From positions 763,142 to 827,141 of the forward strand of contig NZ_JAPDNT010000001.1 in assembly GCF_025989185.1 (NCBI RefSeq): DNA of 64,000 nt. The letters run 5' to 3'. This DNA is from Limobrevibacterium gyesilva (GTDB lineage: Bacteria; Pseudomonadota; Alphaproteobacteria; Acetobacterales; Acetobacteraceae). Both the position numbers and the translations under genes were made by a program. The notes under the pieces were generated by a model. The model was not told the origin of the DNA. It ran no database searches and worked only from the letters and a program-made list of their open reading frames with translations. Shown one piece after another: positions 32,757-45,555 of this stretch. How positions within the stretch are numbered: the stretch's first letter is position 1; every line of letters begins with the position of its first letter.

Positions 32757-33734
32757 TCAGCCGCGCGCGCGTCGGCGCATGAAAGTCAGGGCGAAGCGCA
32801 CCAGGGCCGGCATCGTGGTTGGCCGGCGCAGCCGGCGGTCGTAACCCGCGAACCGGCGGTCGTTCTCGGCCAGGCAGATGCGCATCAGCTCGGGGACGCT
32901 GATGTCGGCGTCGCTGACCGCCTTGCTGCCGGTGACGGTGAAATTGTTGTCCTGCGCGCTGCCCTTCTTGCCGCCCTCGTCCATGCCGCGCGCGAGGCCG
33001 ATCCGTTCCCAGCCCAGGAACACCCAGACGGCGGCGACGCGCAGCTCGAACCACGGCCGCTTCCACCAGGCCATCCTGCGCCGGTGCCACGCCAGCCAGT
33101 TGGCGAACAGCAGGATGTGGCGGCATTCCTCCTGGATCACGGGCTCGAACGTGTCGACGAGCTCGGGCGGGAAGAAGGCGGAGCGCTTGGCCAGCTCGAA
33201 CAGGCCGAAGGCGAAGAAACTGTCCACGCATTCGCTGAAGCCGGTGACCAGATACGCCCATTCGCTGTCGCGCGGCGTGACATACGCGGGCTCGGGCTCG
33301 AGCGTGATGCCGTAGGCCTGCACGAGGTTGGACAGGACCACCTTGTGCCGTCCCTCCTCCCACCCGTTCAGCTCGATCGCGTCACGCCAGTCCGGATCGG
33401 CGAGGCTGCGTGCGTAGGAGAGCATCCGCAGGCGCGCCTTGCCTTCCGTCTGCACCGCAATGTCCCAGATCGGCAGGTTCACGAGCCGGTCGCGCGCTTC
33501 GGGCGACAGCTTCGGCCAATCGATGATCGACGGCTTGTACGGATTGAAGGTCTCACGGAACATGCGGCAGGCGGTCCGCCGGTGCAGGTCGCTGCCGAGC
33601 GGCACCGGCCCACTCACGTCGTCCGCGGTCCAGGTGCGCGAGGCGCGGTCGGCCGCGGCGACAGCGGCGGCGCTCACGCTGTCCGGCGTGGCCAGCTGCA
33701 ATCCGCAGGGGGGTGGTGTCAGCGCGTCCATCAT
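32757..33734 (-). CDS. Ferritin-like di-iron domain protein, unknown function
   Basis: 325 residues. A helical core carries the ligand motifs EEGRHK (GWEEGRHKVVL) and EECRH (IQEECRHILLF), with an additional Glu in AVQTEGKAR, consistent with a four-helix di-iron site. The N-terminal 60 residues are extra. The C-terminal part has an aromatic, possibly membrane-associated segment (WFELRVAAVWVFLGW). The substrate is unknown; such proteins may be oxygenases or rubrerythrin-like. Two consecutive ATGs are available; the first (33734) is given. It is convergent with priA with no spacing. Confidence 0.65.
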   Translation of the reverse strand: MMDALTPPPCGLQLATPDSVSAAAVAAADRASRTWTADDVSGPVPLGSDLHRRTACRMFRETFNPYKPSIIDWPKLSPEARDRLVNLPIWDIAVQTEGKARLRMLSYARSLADPDWRDAIELNGWEEGRHKVVLSNLVQAYGITLEPEPAYVTPRDSEWAYLVTGFSECVDSFFAFGLFELAKRSAFFPPELVDTFEPVIQEECRHILLFANWLAWHRRRMAWWKRPWFELRVAAVWVFLGWERIGLARGMDEGGKKGSAQDNNFTVTGSKAVSDADISVPELMRICLAENDRRFAGYDRRLRRPTTMPALVRFALTFMRRRARG

Positions 33735-34124
33735 CGGGCGCACCGGGCGGCGGGGCTGCCGGCTGTGAACGCAGAGCGGGGGGCGTGTTCGGGCAACAAT
33801 CGGAACTCCGTAACAGAATAAGCAGCATAGCACGGTTGGCCGCCCGGCCCGGGAAGCCTGCTGGCATGGCCGTCTACCGGGCGCCCCTTCCGCGCCGGGG
33901 AACGGCGTTGCGGCGCGCGTACCGGGGGCACGACCGGGTTTCGGGGCAGGGGCCCCCGCCTTTCCCGTCCTTTCCCCGCACGAACCCATCGCGAACCACG
34001 TTCGTTCCGCGGCAACGTGTTGCGTGCCACAGGGTCGCATGCTAGACGCGCCGCGCCGGCTGTGGGGCTGGCGAGGGTCATTGGCTGTGCGTATTGCACG
34101 GCCCTGGAAAATGGAACCGCACCG
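33735..34124. promoter_or_regulatory. Divergent spacer holding the probable atp operon promoter
   Basis: 390 bases between the ferritin-like gene and atpH. TTGCGT (34020-34025), 17 bases, then TAGACG (34043-34048) resembles a weak sigma-70 promoter for the ATP synthase operon. No other open frame is convincing. The promoter assignment is by pattern only. Confidence 0.3.
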
Positions 34125-34694
34125 TTGGCGTCTGACGGCAGCACAATCTCCTTGGGTGGCGGTCTGGCCGGGCGGTATGCCGCGGCGCTGTACGCGCATG
34201 CGGACGAGGCGCACGCGCTGGACCAGGTTGTCGAGCAGATGGATACGCTCGGCCGCATGATCGACGAGAGCCCGTTCCTGAGCCGGCTGCTGGAAAGCCC
34301 GCTGATTGACGTGAGCACCGCGCAGAAGGCGATCCGGTCGGTCCTGACCGAGCATGGCTTCAACAAGATCGTGCAGGATTTCGTCGGCGTGGTGGTGTCC
34401 AACCGCCGCATGCGGGCGCTGCGCACGATTGTCGGCACTTTTTCCGCCCTGGTCGCCGAGAAGCGTGGCGTGGTCGTGGTGCATGTCGAGAGCGCCTACC
34501 CCCTGTCCGGCGTGCAGGAGCAGCAGTTGCGCGCCCGCCTGATCGAGGCGGGGTATGGCAACGTGAATATCGTGAAGCGGGTCGATCCGGCCCTTCTGGG
34601 TGGACTGGTCGTGAAGATCGGCGCCCGTTTGTATGACACCAGCCTTAAGTCCCGGCTGCAGCGACTGCAGTACGCCATGAAGGGAGCTGCCTGA
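34125..34694 (+). CDS. atpH: ATP synthase F1 delta subunit
   Basis: 189 residues from a TTG start at 34125 ([23 protein letters not shown]), the usual N-terminus in related bacteria. An ATG at 34017 would add 36 residues of unlikely sequence. The body ([17 protein letters not shown]-like helical pattern, ending [28 protein letters not shown]) matches OSCP/delta. It links F1 to the peripheral stalk. It overlaps nothing and is followed after 1 base by atpA. The Fo genes are not in this operon, as usual in Alphaproteobacteria. Confidence 0.87.
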   Translation: MASDGSTISLGGGLAGRYAAALYAHADEAHALDQVVEQMDTLGRMIDESPFLSRLLESPLIDVSTAQKAIRSVLTEHGFNKIVQDFVGVVVSNRRMRALRTIVGTFSALVAEKRGVVVVHVESAYPLSGVQEQQLRARLIEAGYGNVNIVKRVDPALLGGLVVKIGARLYDTSLKSRLQRLQYAMKGAA

Positions 34695-34695
34695 T

Positions 34696-36225
<1,530 letters not shown>

Positions 36226-36263
36226 TCCTCGAAAGGCACGCCACGGCCTAAGGTGACTTTGTA

Positions 36264-37148
36264 ATGCCCAGCCTGAAGAGTCTGCGCGTCCGCATCAACA
36301 GCGTGAAGTCGACGCAGAAGATCACCAGCGCCATGAAGATGGTGGCGGCGTCGAAGCTGCGGCGTGCGCAGACGCAGGCCGAGGCGGCGCGGCCCTATGC
36401 CCAGCGCATGGAACGGATGCTCGCCTCCCTCGGCGCCAGCGTGATCGGCAGCCCGACCGCGCCGAAGCTGCTGGTGGGAACGGGGGCCGACAAGGTTCAC
36501 CTGCTGGTCCCCGTGACCGCGGATCGCGGCCTCGCCGGCGCCTTCAACAGCAATGTCGGCCGCATGACCCGCAGCCTCGCGCGCCAGCTCGAGCTCGAAG
36601 GCAAGACCGTCAAGATCCTGCCGGTCGGCCGCAAGGGACGCGACTTCCTCAAGCGCGAGCTGGCCAGCCGGATCGTCAGCGACATCAGCTATGCCGGGCG
36701 CAAGAGCATCGGCTTCGCGGATGCGCAGGATGTGGCGCACCGGATCGTGACCATGCTCGATGCCGGCGAATTCGATGTCTGCACCGTGATCTACAACCGC
36801 TTCCAGTCGGTGATCTCGCAGGTCCCGACCGAGATGCGGCTGATCCCGGCGCCGCTGCCGGAGGCGAAGCAGGAAGCCGGGTCCGGTGCCAAGGCCATCT
36901 ACGAGTTCGAGCCGGACGAAGAGACGATGCTGGCCCGGCTGCTGCCGCAGAACCTGGCCATCCAGGTCTATCGCGCGTTGCTGGAGAGTGCGGCCGGCGA
37001 GCATGGCGCGCGCATGACCGCGATGGACAACGCGACCCGCAATGCCGGGGACATGATCAAGCGCCTGTCGCAGACGTACAACCGTGCGCGCCAGGCCAAC
37101 ATCACCAGGGAACTCATCGAGATCATCTCCGGCGCCGAAGCCGTTTGA
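36264..37148 (+). CDS. atpG: ATP synthase F1 gamma subunit
   Basis: 294 residues. The N-terminal helix [31 protein letters not shown] and the C-terminal helix [28 protein letters not shown] form the rotating coiled coil. It connects catalysis with the Fo rotor. It follows atpA after 38 bases and precedes atpD by 32 bases. Confidence 0.96.
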   Translation: MPSLKSLRVRINSVKSTQKITSAMKMVAASKLRRAQTQAEAARPYAQRMERMLASLGASVIGSPTAPKLLVGTGADKVHLLVPVTADRGLAGAFNSNVGRMTRSLARQLELEGKTVKILPVGRKGRDFLKRELASRIVSDISYAGRKSIGFADAQDVAHRIVTMLDAGEFDVCTVIYNRFQSVISQVPTEMRLIPAPLPEAKQEAGSGAKAIYEFEPDEETMLARLLPQNLAIQVYRALLESAAGEHGARMTAMDNATRNAGDMIKRLSQTYNRARQANITRELIEIISGAEAV

Positions 37149-37159
37149 TCGTCGACTGA

Positions 37160-38614
<1,455 letters not shown>

Positions 38615-38636
38615 GGCTGCGGAAAGGAGCGCGACG

Positions 38637-39044
38637 ATGCCGGTCGACCTGGAGATCGTGAGCCCGGAGAAGCTGCTGCTGTCGCGGCCGGTGGACATGG
38701 TTGTCGTGCCCGCTTCCGAGGGCGAATTGGGGGTGCTGCCCGGGCACTCCCCCATGATCGTGCTGCTGCGTGGCGGCACGATCCGGCTGTATGAAGGCAA
38801 CCGGGTGACCGACCAGCTGTTCGTGTCCGGCGGCTTCGCCGAAGTCACCCCGGAGCGCGTCACCGTGCTGGCCAACGAGGCGACCCCGGTCGAAGCGGTG
38901 TCGCGTGCCGAGGGCCAGCGGCGGCTGGCCGCCGCGGAGGCCGAGTACGCCGCCATCAACAAGCTGGACGTGGCGGCGCTGGACGCGGCCATGGATCGCG
39001 TGCAGTCGGCCCGCGCAATGATCGAGGCGGCGCAGGCCGCGTGA
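38637..39044 (+). CDS. atpC: ATP synthase F1 epsilon subunit
   Basis: 135 residues. The N-terminal beta-sandwich (VDLEIVSPEKLLLSRPVDMVVVPASEGELGVLPGHSPM) is complete. The C-terminal helical pair is shorter than in E. coli but present. It regulates hydrolysis and links gamma with the c-ring. It ends the atpHAGDC operon. A 6-bp hairpin (39045-39050 with 39057-39062) directly follows the stop without a T-run and might help termination. Confidence 0.94.
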   Translation: MPVDLEIVSPEKLLLSRPVDMVVVPASEGELGVLPGHSPMIVLLRGGTIRLYEGNRVTDQLFVSGGFAEVTPERVTVLANEATPVEAVSRAEGQRRLAAAEAEYAAINKLDVAALDAAMDRVQSARAMIEAAQAA

Positions 39045-39239
39045 TCCGCCGGCCTGGGCGGACCACTGAGCCCCGCCCGGGCCGCATCACTTGATCGTGA
39101 CTGGCCGGCCGATGTCGCGCGGCGTGCCGGAAATCCGCGATACCGCGGCAAATCCGTGCCTTGCCCTGCGATTTGGCACTTGCATGACAAGTGGCGTAGC
39201 TTGCCGACACGCAGCTATTACGTGCGGGGCGTGTCGGCA

Positions 39240-40097
39240 ATGAAGCACTGGCGGATCGACGAGGTTTCGTGGGACCGGTTCGATCGCACGAAGATCGATG
39301 TGGGGGTTGTGCCGCTCGTCAAGGCGGCCGCCATGGTCGAGCGGAACGGCACGGACTACGCCGTCTACCTGAACAAGGTGTTCCACGACGACCCGGATTT
39401 TTGCCAGGCTGCGGACCACTGGGCTTTGGAAGAAGTCCAGCACGGTGACGCCCTCGGCAAATGGGCCATGCTGGCGGACCCGTCCTGGGACTTCGCGGCG
39501 GCCTTCCAGCGCTATCGCGACGGCTACAAGCTGCCGCTCGATGCCGAGGCTTCCATTCGTGGGTCGCGCACCGGCGAGTTGATCGCCCGCTGCATGGTCG
39601 AGACCGGGACCTCCAGCTACTACACGGCGCTGGCCGAAGCGACCGGGGAGCCGGTGCTGCAGCAGGTCTGCCGCCTGATCGCGGCCGACGAATATCGCCA
39701 TTTCAAGCTGTTCTATGACCACATGCGCCGCTATCTCGGGCGCGAGAACATCGGCTTCCTGCAGCGCCTGCGTATCGCCGCCGGCCGCATCACCGAAAGC
39801 GAGGACGACGAGCTCGCCTTCGCCTATCACTGCGGCAACAACCCCGCCGGCGCCCCCTACGACCATGCAAGCTGCGTCGCCGCGTACATGGGCGGCGCCA
39901 TGACGGTCTACCGCTTCCGCCATATCGAGCGCGGGATGGGCATGGTCTTCAAGGCGATCGGCCTGCAGCCGCACGGCCGCCTGTCCGACATGTCGGCGCG
40001 GTTGGCGTGGCAGTTGCTGCAACACCGCCGCCGCCGCCTGGCCGCGCGCCTTGGCGGCGCCGCGCCGCCCGGCCCGGAATTCGCCCAGGCGGCCTGA
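39240..40097 (+). CDS. Ferritin-like di-iron domain protein, unknown function
   Basis: 285 residues from the ATG at 39240 (alternatives: GTG at 39231, ATG at 39156). Motifs ALEEVQHGDAL and ADEYRHFKLF supply ExxH-type ligands, with Glu in AAMVERNG as a further candidate; this fits a di-iron four-helix protein. No signal or membrane segment. It is a distinct relative of the ferritin-like gene on the other side of the atp operon. It could act as an oxygenase or peroxide-handling protein. Co-transcription with atpC is possible (195-base spacer). Confidence 0.65.
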   Translation: MKHWRIDEVSWDRFDRTKIDVGVVPLVKAAAMVERNGTDYAVYLNKVFHDDPDFCQAADHWALEEVQHGDALGKWAMLADPSWDFAAAFQRYRDGYKLPLDAEASIRGSRTGELIARCMVETGTSSYYTALAEATGEPVLQQVCRLIAADEYRHFKLFYDHMRRYLGRENIGFLQRLRIAAGRITESEDDELAFAYHCGNNPAGAPYDHASCVAAYMGGAMTVYRFRHIERGMGMVFKAIGLQPHGRLSDMSARLAWQLLQHRRRRLAARLGGAAPPGPEFAQAA

Positions 40098-40110
40098 TCC
40101 GTCTGCGGTT

Positions 40111-41835
40111 TCAGGCTGCGGCCTGCGGCCCCCGCACCAGCCGGCCCGGCAAGGCGCCGGTCGCCGTGCCGTCGCGATAGGTGACTGCGCCGGACATGAT
40201 GGTCGCCACGTAGCCGCGCGCGCGTTGCAGCAGGCGTCGCCCGCCTGCCGGCAGGTCGAAATGCATGGTCGGGCGTTCCAACGCCAGCCGGCCGAAATCG
40301 AGGATGTTCAGATCCGCTTTCAGCCCGGGCGCGATCACCCCGCGGTCGTGCAGCCCCACGGCGCGCGCGGTGTCGGAAGTCTGGCGGCGGATCAGCTCGG
40401 GCAGCGGGAAGCGGCCGCTGGCCCGGTCCCGGCCCCAGTGGGTCAGCAGATAGGTGGGGAAGCTGGCGTCGGAGATGAACCCGACATGCGCCCCGCCGTC
40501 GCCCAGCCCGACGATGGCGTTGGGGTGGCTCAGCATCTCCCGGCAGGGTTCGAGCGTGTAGTCGGCATAGTTCACCAGTGCTGCGAAAATGAAGCCCTGG
40601 CCGTCATCGGCCAGCAGCATGTCATAGGCCACTTCGGCGGCGCTGCGGCCCTCGCGCGCGGCGATGGCGGCAATCGAACCGCTTTCCGGCGGCTCGTAGT
40701 CCGGCGGGTCGCCGAACGGGAACATCCGCGCATATCCCAGCCGCGCCAGCAGCGGGAAATTGCTGCCGGCGACCGGGTCCTCGCTCAGCACGCGGCGGCG
40801 GAAGGCCGGATCGCGCATGGCGGCGACGCGTGCCGCGAGCGGCAGATGCGCGATCACCTTGTAGCCCGGTGTGCCCGAGAACGGATTCTGGCTGCCCTGC
40901 AACCCCAGCAGGATGCCGATCGGCCGCGGCGGGAACACCGGCCGGATCGGCAGCCCCTCGGCCGCCGCCTCGTCGCTCAGCGTCAGCAATTCGCGCCAGA
41001 CCTCGGTCCGGTCGTGCCGCTGGTTCAATGAGAACACCAGCGGCCGGCCGCTCGCTTCCACGATGCGGCGCACCATCGCGAACTCGCTCGCGGCATCCGG
41101 CGTGTTCCAGTCCGATACCAGCTCCAGCATGCCGCTGCAGGCATCCCGCAGCCCGAGCGCAATGCCGGTCAGCTCGTCCTCGGCGGCGCGCAGGCTGGGC
41201 GTAGGGTCGCCCTTCAGCGTGCGGTGGCTGATGGTGCGCGACGTCGTGAAACCGAAGCCGCCGGCGCGCATCGCCGCCTCGGCCAGCCCGCGCATCTGCA
41301 CGATGTCCTGCGCATCCGCCGGCTCCAGCCGCGTGGCGCGCTCACCCATCACATAGACGCGCAGTGCGGCGTGCGGCAGTTGCGCGCAGATGTCGATGTC
41401 GCGCGGCCGGCGCTCCAGCGCGTCGAGATAGCCGGCGAAGCTCTCCCACTGCCAGTCCAGGCCCTCGTGCAGGGCCGGCGCCGGAATGTCCTCCACGCCC
41501 TCCATCAACTCGATCAGCCGGTCGCGGTCCTCGATCTTCACCGGCGCGAAGCCGACGCCGCAATTGCCCATCACCGCCGTGGTGACGCCATGCCAGGACG
41601 ACGGCGCCAGGTGGGAATCCCACATCGCCTGCCCGTCGTAATGCGTGTGGATGTCCACGAATCCCGGCGTGACGAGCAGCCCGCGCGCGTCGATCTCCTC
41701 CGCCCCGCGCGCCGTAACCTCGCCCACCGCAACGATGCGCCCGCCGGCCACCGCCACGTCGGCTTGCACCGGGGCGGCGCCGGTGCCGTCGATGACGGTG
41801 CCGCCGCGAATGACCAGGCTGATGTCGTGCGTCAT
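40111..41835 (-). CDS. Amidohydrolase of the N-acyl-D-amino-acid deacylase family
   Basis: 574 residues, longer than typical D-aminoacylases (about 480-500). Metal-site motifs: [13 protein letters not shown] (HxH), the [11 protein letters not shown] loop with the family Cys, and [13 protein letters not shown] near the C-terminus (catalytic Asp region). The amidohydrolase N- and C-terminal beta parts ([28 protein letters not shown]) are present. It probably hydrolyses N-acyl D-amino acids or a related cyclic amide. The ATG at 41835 was chosen because a G-rich ribosome site stands 6 bases upstream. It is divergent from the FkbM gene. Confidence 0.83.
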   Translation of the reverse strand: MTHDISLVIRGGTVIDGTGAAPVQADVAVAGGRIVAVGEVTARGAEEIDARGLLVTPGFVDIHTHYDGQAMWDSHLAPSSWHGVTTAVMGNCGVGFAPVKIEDRDRLIELMEGVEDIPAPALHEGLDWQWESFAGYLDALERRPRDIDICAQLPHAALRVYVMGERATRLEPADAQDIVQMRGLAEAAMRAGGFGFTTSRTISHRTLKGDPTPSLRAAEDELTGIALGLRDACSGMLELVSDWNTPDAASEFAMVRRIVEASGRPLVFSLNQRHDRTEVWRELLTLSDEAAAEGLPIRPVFPPRPIGILLGLQGSQNPFSGTPGYKVIAHLPLAARVAAMRDPAFRRRVLSEDPVAGSNFPLLARLGYARMFPFGDPPDYEPPESGSIAAIAAREGRSAAEVAYDMLLADDGQGFIFAALVNYADYTLEPCREMLSHPNAIVGLGDGGAHVGFISDASFPTYLLTHWGRDRASGRFPLPELIRRQTSDTARAVGLHDRGVIAPGLKADLNILDFGRLALERPTMHFDLPAGGRRLLQRARGYVATIMSGAVTYRDGTATGALPGRLVRGPQAAA

Positions 41836-41973
41836 CTGCATCCCCCCGCGAACCGCGCGACACGCGGTCTCGTGGCGGGCCGCTGCGCCGCCGCCGCAGC
41901 CTGCGGCAATGCGCGCGCGCCGTCGAGTGGCCCGCACCGCTGGACAGGCCGACCATTCTTCGGGCAAAACGAC

Positions 41974-42792
41974 ATGACCACGCTGAATGCGCAGGCGCAC
42001 ATGATCAGGAGCGGCATCCGAAGCCTCTACACTTTCCTGTTCGCCCGTCCGCGCCTGCAATGGCTCAACGACGGGATCATCAAGCTCGCCTTGCACGGCA
42101 AGGGCTTCAACAACCCGACCGCCCTGAGCGGCGAGGCCTGGTTCGTGGCGCATGTGCTTGCCGCCGCGAAGCCGCGCGTCTGCATGGATATCGGCGCCAA
42201 CCAGGGCTGGTACACCCGCCTGCTGCTCGACCGGACCGAGGCCCGGGTCATTTCCGCCGAGCCGCAGCCCACCGTCTTCAGCCTGTTGGAGGCGGCCTGC
42301 CGGGATCGTGCCGACCGTGTGACGCTGCTCAACTGCGCCGTCGGCGACCGCAGCGGCACGGCCACGCTCCGCTATGGCAGCGCCGCTGCTGACTCCGTCC
42401 TGGCCAGCCTGTCCGACGAAATCAGCGCCGTTCCCTATGTCAGGAACGACAACCGGATCGAAGTGGCGTTGAAGACCATCGACCAGATCGTCATCGAGCA
42501 GGAACTCGACCGCCTGGACTTCATCAAGATCGACACCGAGGGCTTCGAGCGCAACGTCCTGCACGGCGCGGCGACGGCGATACGGACCCTCAGGCCCGCC
42601 TTCATCCAGGTCGAATACAACTGGCACCACCTGTTCACCCGGGACTCTCTCTGGACCCTCGCGTCCCTGCTGCCCGGCTACACGCCCCACATGCTGCTGC
42701 CCCAGGGGTGGTACAAGCTGGACGCGCGCGACCCCGTCGCCAACATCCACAAACTGTCGAACATCGTCTTCGTCAGGTCGAACCAGCTATAA
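41974..42792 (+). CDS. FkbM family methyltransferase
   Basis: 272 residues. The SAM site is VCMDIGANQGWYTRLLL (about residues 71-87), followed by ISAEPQPTVF and the family motif DFIKIDTEGFERNVLHGA. FkbM enzymes O-methylate sugars or polyketides, often in polysaccharide loci. No glycosyltransferases are nearby, so the acceptor cannot be named. It sits alone, divergent from the amidohydrolase. Confidence 0.8.
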   Translation: MTTLNAQAHMIRSGIRSLYTFLFARPRLQWLNDGIIKLALHGKGFNNPTALSGEAWFVAHVLAAAKPRVCMDIGANQGWYTRLLLDRTEARVISAEPQPTVFSLLEAACRDRADRVTLLNCAVGDRSGTATLRYGSAAADSVLASLSDEISAVPYVRNDNRIEVALKTIDQIVIEQELDRLDFIKIDTEGFERNVLHGAATAIRTLRPAFIQVEYNWHHLFTRDSLWTLASLLPGYTPHMLLPQGWYKLDARDPVANIHKLSNIVFVRSNQL

Positions 42793-42896
42793 TGCCGCAA
42801 TGCCGGCGGCCATGCTCAGACCCCGCGCCCGGTTTCGCAGGCCGATGGACATGATGCGTCAGGCGGCCGGGTGGTGAAGAGTGGCGCCGGGTAGCA

Positions 42897-43319
42897 ATGA
42901 TCTTGAGCCGCAGTGGGGCGATGACGATGCGGGCACGAACGGCAGGATTTTGGTCGATGCTTCGGGTTCGAGCCTCGCTCGTGGCCCTTGTCCTGCTGAC
43001 ATTGTCCGCAAGCGCCTGGGGCCGCCCGATGCACGTGGTGACCTCCATGCCGGCCGCCGGGGCCGTCATGCATGGGCGAAACGTGCAATACATCGTCTAT
43101 TTTGACGGACCGGTCGACCATGTACGGTCGCAGCTGGAAATCCTGCGCGACGGCCATGTGGTCAAAGTCCTGCACCCGCTCCTCGACAGCGCGCCGAACG
43201 TGCTGTTCGCATCGGCACCGGCTCCGGAGCCGGGTGATTACACGCTTCATTGGGCGGTGAGATCGATGGCCGACAAAGAGATGTCCGAGGGGATGATCCC
43301 GTTCTCGGTCGCACCGTAA
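42897..43319 (+). CDS. CopC-like copper-resistance domain protein
   Basis: 140 residues. An N-terminal signal or anchor (ASLVALVLLTLSASAWG, about residues 26-42) is followed by a CopC-type beta barrel: VVTSMPAAGAVMHGRNVQYIVYFDGPVD and then GDYTLHWAVRSMADKEMSEGMIPFSV. The usual copper-binding HxxP motif near the mature N-terminus is only partly present (RPMHVVTSMP). Start ATG 42897 or 42921. It is probably periplasmic. The partner gene copD is not nearby. Confidence 0.6.
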   Translation: MILSRSGAMTMRARTAGFWSMLRVRASLVALVLLTLSASAWGRPMHVVTSMPAAGAVMHGRNVQYIVYFDGPVDHVRSQLEILRDGHVVKVLHPLLDSAPNVLFASAPAPEPGDYTLHWAVRSMADKEMSEGMIPFSVAP

Positions 43320-43445
43320 AGGCTGGAAAGCCGAACGGCGCCGCCAGCCGATCCGCCCGCCTCTCCCCGACAAGCCACTGGCGGGCAGGGGCATGATCGG
43401 TGCAACATTGCGGAACGTATCATTTTCGAACCTGGAGGGATCCGA

Positions 43446-44276
43446 ATGACCGCTGCACCCCGGCTCACGCTCGCCGCCGCGCTCGGGCTCGCGCTCGCGC
43501 TGACCGTGTCGCTCGGCACCGCGCAGGCCGCGTCGCCCTCGTTCGTGAAGAGCGGCTCGGTCACGCTTTGCACCGACCCGACCTACGCGCCCATGGAGTT
43601 CTTCGAGCACGCCGGCGACAAGGAGCCGGTCGGCTTCGACATCGACCTCGCCCGCGCACTCGCCAAGCGGTGGGGCGCCCAGCTGCGCATCATCACCATG
43701 GACTTCACCGGCCTGCTGCCCGGCGTGCAGGCGCAGCGCTGCGATTTCGTCGTCAGCGGCACCTTCCTCACCCCCGAGCGGCTGAAGAACTTCGCCGGCG
43801 TACCCTATCTGGTTTCGTCCATGGTGCTGATGGCGCCGGCCGGCGCCAAGGGGATCAGCAAGCCCGAGGACCTGTCCGGCAAGACATTGTCGGTGCAGGC
43901 CGGCACGCAGTACGAGAAGCGCGCGCACGCGCTCAGCGACGAGCTGGCGGCCAAGGGCATGGCGCCGATCACCATCCAGAGCTATCCCGGCGGGGCGGAC
44001 GCGATCCAGCAGCTGACCACCGGCCGCGCCGCGGCGGCGATCACCCAGGACACCGAGGCGGCCTATCGCGCCGTGGCGCAGCCGGGGCAGTTCGAGGTCG
44101 CCTATGTCTATCCGGCCACCGACCAGTTCGGCGTCTACTTCGCCAAGAGCGACGCCGACGTGAAGCTGGTGCAGGCGGACATCGCCGCCTTGCGGGCGGA
44201 CGGCACGGTCAAGCAGCTGGCGGCGAAGTGGCACATGCCGGAATCGGACGCCACCGCACCGGTAACCAACCCGTAA
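43446..44276 (+). CDS. Amino-acid-type ABC transporter substrate-binding protein
   Basis: 276 residues, family 3 solute-binding type. Signal peptide through about residue 28 (TAQA). Binding-domain motifs are TLCTDPTYAPMEF, GFDIDLARALAKRWG, and DFVVSGTFLTPERLKNF, which includes the family signature. A strong GGAGGG ribosome site precedes the ATG. It likely binds a polar amino acid. The permease follows 36 bases later; no ATPase gene is present. Confidence 0.85.
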   Translation: MTAAPRLTLAAALGLALALTVSLGTAQAASPSFVKSGSVTLCTDPTYAPMEFFEHAGDKEPVGFDIDLARALAKRWGAQLRIITMDFTGLLPGVQAQRCDFVVSGTFLTPERLKNFAGVPYLVSSMVLMAPAGAKGISKPEDLSGKTLSVQAGTQYEKRAHALSDELAAKGMAPITIQSYPGGADAIQQLTTGRAAAAITQDTEAAYRAVAQPGQFEVAYVYPATDQFGVYFAKSDADVKLVQADIAALRADGTVKQLAAKWHMPESDATAPVTNP

Positions 44277-44312
44277 GCGGCCTGCGGCCGGGTCGGCGCA
44301 GGGACAGGCGGG

Positions 44313-45113
44313 ATGCCGTTCGACACGTCACTGTTCCTCGACGCCCTGTTCTCCCGGGCGTTCTTCGAGGGGGCGCTGGTCACGCTGGCCTTGACCATCG
44401 TCTCGCACGCGGTCGGCATCTCGCTCGGCCTGGGGCTGGCGGTGATGGGTGGGGCGCGGTCGCGCCCCACCCGCGGCTTCGTGACGTTCTATGTGTGGCT
44501 GTTTCGCGGCGCCCCGGTGCTGCTGCTGCTGCTGTTCGTCTGGAACGCCCTGCCGCAACTCTTCCCCATCTTCCGGCAGGCCTGGTTCTCGCCCTTCCTC
44601 GCGGCCTGGCTGGCGCTGAGCCTGAACGAGACGGCCTACCAGGCGGAGATCAGCCGCGCCTCGCTGCTCTCGGTCGACGCCGGCCAACGCGACGCCGCCG
44701 CTGCGCTTGGCCTGTCGCGGCCCAAGGCGTTCTGGCTGGTGGTGCTGCCGCAGGCGCTGCGCGTGGCCCTGCCCCCGACGGTCAACGAGTTCATCACCTT
44801 GCTGAAGACCACGTCGCTGGCCTCGGTGATCTCGCTGCAGGAACTGCTGGCGGTGACCACGCGGGCCAGCAACGCCAGTTTCCGCTACACGGAATTCTAT
44901 GCCGTGGCGCTGGTCTACTACCTCGTCATCGTCTCCGCGCTGATGCTGGTGCAGGGGCGGGTGGAACGGCAGCTCGGCAGCTCGCGTCAGGTGCGGCTGG
45001 CGCACGCCCAGTGGCGGGCACCCCCTGCCTTCACGCCTGCGCGTGCGCTTCGAGCAGGCTGCGCAGGCCGTCGAGAAGCTGGGCCGGGGTCGGCGGGCAG
45101 CCGCGGATGGTGA
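44313..45113 (+). CDS. Amino-acid-type ABC transporter permease
   Basis: 266 residues in the open frame. Five membrane segments and the EAA-type loop (SVDAGQRDAAAALGLSRPKAFWLVVLPQALR) mark a HisM/GlnP-type permease. The last about 30 residues (after LGSSRQVRLAHAQW) are Ala/Gly/Arg-rich and lie in antisense to the last 83 bases of the hyfI-like gene, so the natural end may have been extended. It pairs with the binding protein just upstream. Confidence 0.8.
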   Translation: MPFDTSLFLDALFSRAFFEGALVTLALTIVSHAVGISLGLGLAVMGGARSRPTRGFVTFYVWLFRGAPVLLLLLFVWNALPQLFPIFRQAWFSPFLAAWLALSLNETAYQAEISRASLLSVDAGQRDAAAALGLSRPKAFWLVVLPQALRVALPPTVNEFITLLKTTSLASVISLQELLAVTTRASNASFRYTEFYAVALVYYLVIVSALMLVQGRVERQLGSSRQVRLAHAQWRAPPAFTPARALRAGCAGRREAGPGSAGSRGW

Positions 45114-45555
45114 GGTCCACGGGAACGGCGCTGTCGATGCCGCCCGTGATGGCATAGCTGCCTTTGAACACGCCGCCGTCGATGGCGCAGTCGCCGACCG
45201 CGACGACCCATTTCGGATCGGGGGCGGCGTTCCAGGTGCGCACCAGGGCGTCGTGCATGTTGCGGGTGACGGGGCCGGTCACCAGCAGCACGTCGGCGTG
45301 GCGGGGGCTGGCGACGAAGCGCAGGCCGAAGCGTTCGAGGTCGTAGACGATGCTGTTGAGCATCTGGATCTCCAGCTCGCAGCCGTTGCAGCTGCCGCTG
45401 TCGATCTGGCGGATGGACAGGCTGCGGCCCAGGCGCTGCTGGGATGCGGCGTGCAGGCGTTCGGCGAGCAGGTGCGTGGTGGTTTCATCCACCGGCCCGA
45501 CCGGCAGCGTCGCGGGACCGTGGCGCAGGCTGGAGAGGATTTGGCGCCACACCAT
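45031..45555 (-). CDS. hyfI: Hyf/NuoB-like iron-sulfur small subunit of an energy-converting complex
   Basis: 174 residues. The four cluster ligands are visible: C-x2-C in GSCNGCELEI, GDC in VAVGDCAIDGG, and GCPP near the end; TGPVTRNM and VPVDLTIRGCPPTP are NuoB/HyfI hallmarks. It should hold a [4Fe-4S] cluster that passes electrons to or from the large subunit. Start joined to the hyfG-like stop (TAATG). It is the last gene of a six-gene operon. Overlap with the convergent permease frame is 83 bases. Confidence 0.82.
   Translation of the reverse strand: MVWRQILSSLRHGPATLPVGPVDETTTHLLAERLHAASQQRLGRSLSIRQIDSGSCNGCELEIQMLNSIVYDLERFGLRFVASPRHADVLLVTGPVTRNMHDALVRTWNAAPDPKWVVAVGDCAIDGGVFKGSYAITGGIDSAVPVDLTIRGCPPTPAQLLDGLRSLLEAHAQA

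Noticed and set aside
39164..39196. Possible sigma-54 promoter (TTGGCAC followed by TTGCA) upstream of the second ferritin-like gene
   Set aside because: The GG and GC elements are not 10 bases apart, so the -24/-12 spacing is wrong.
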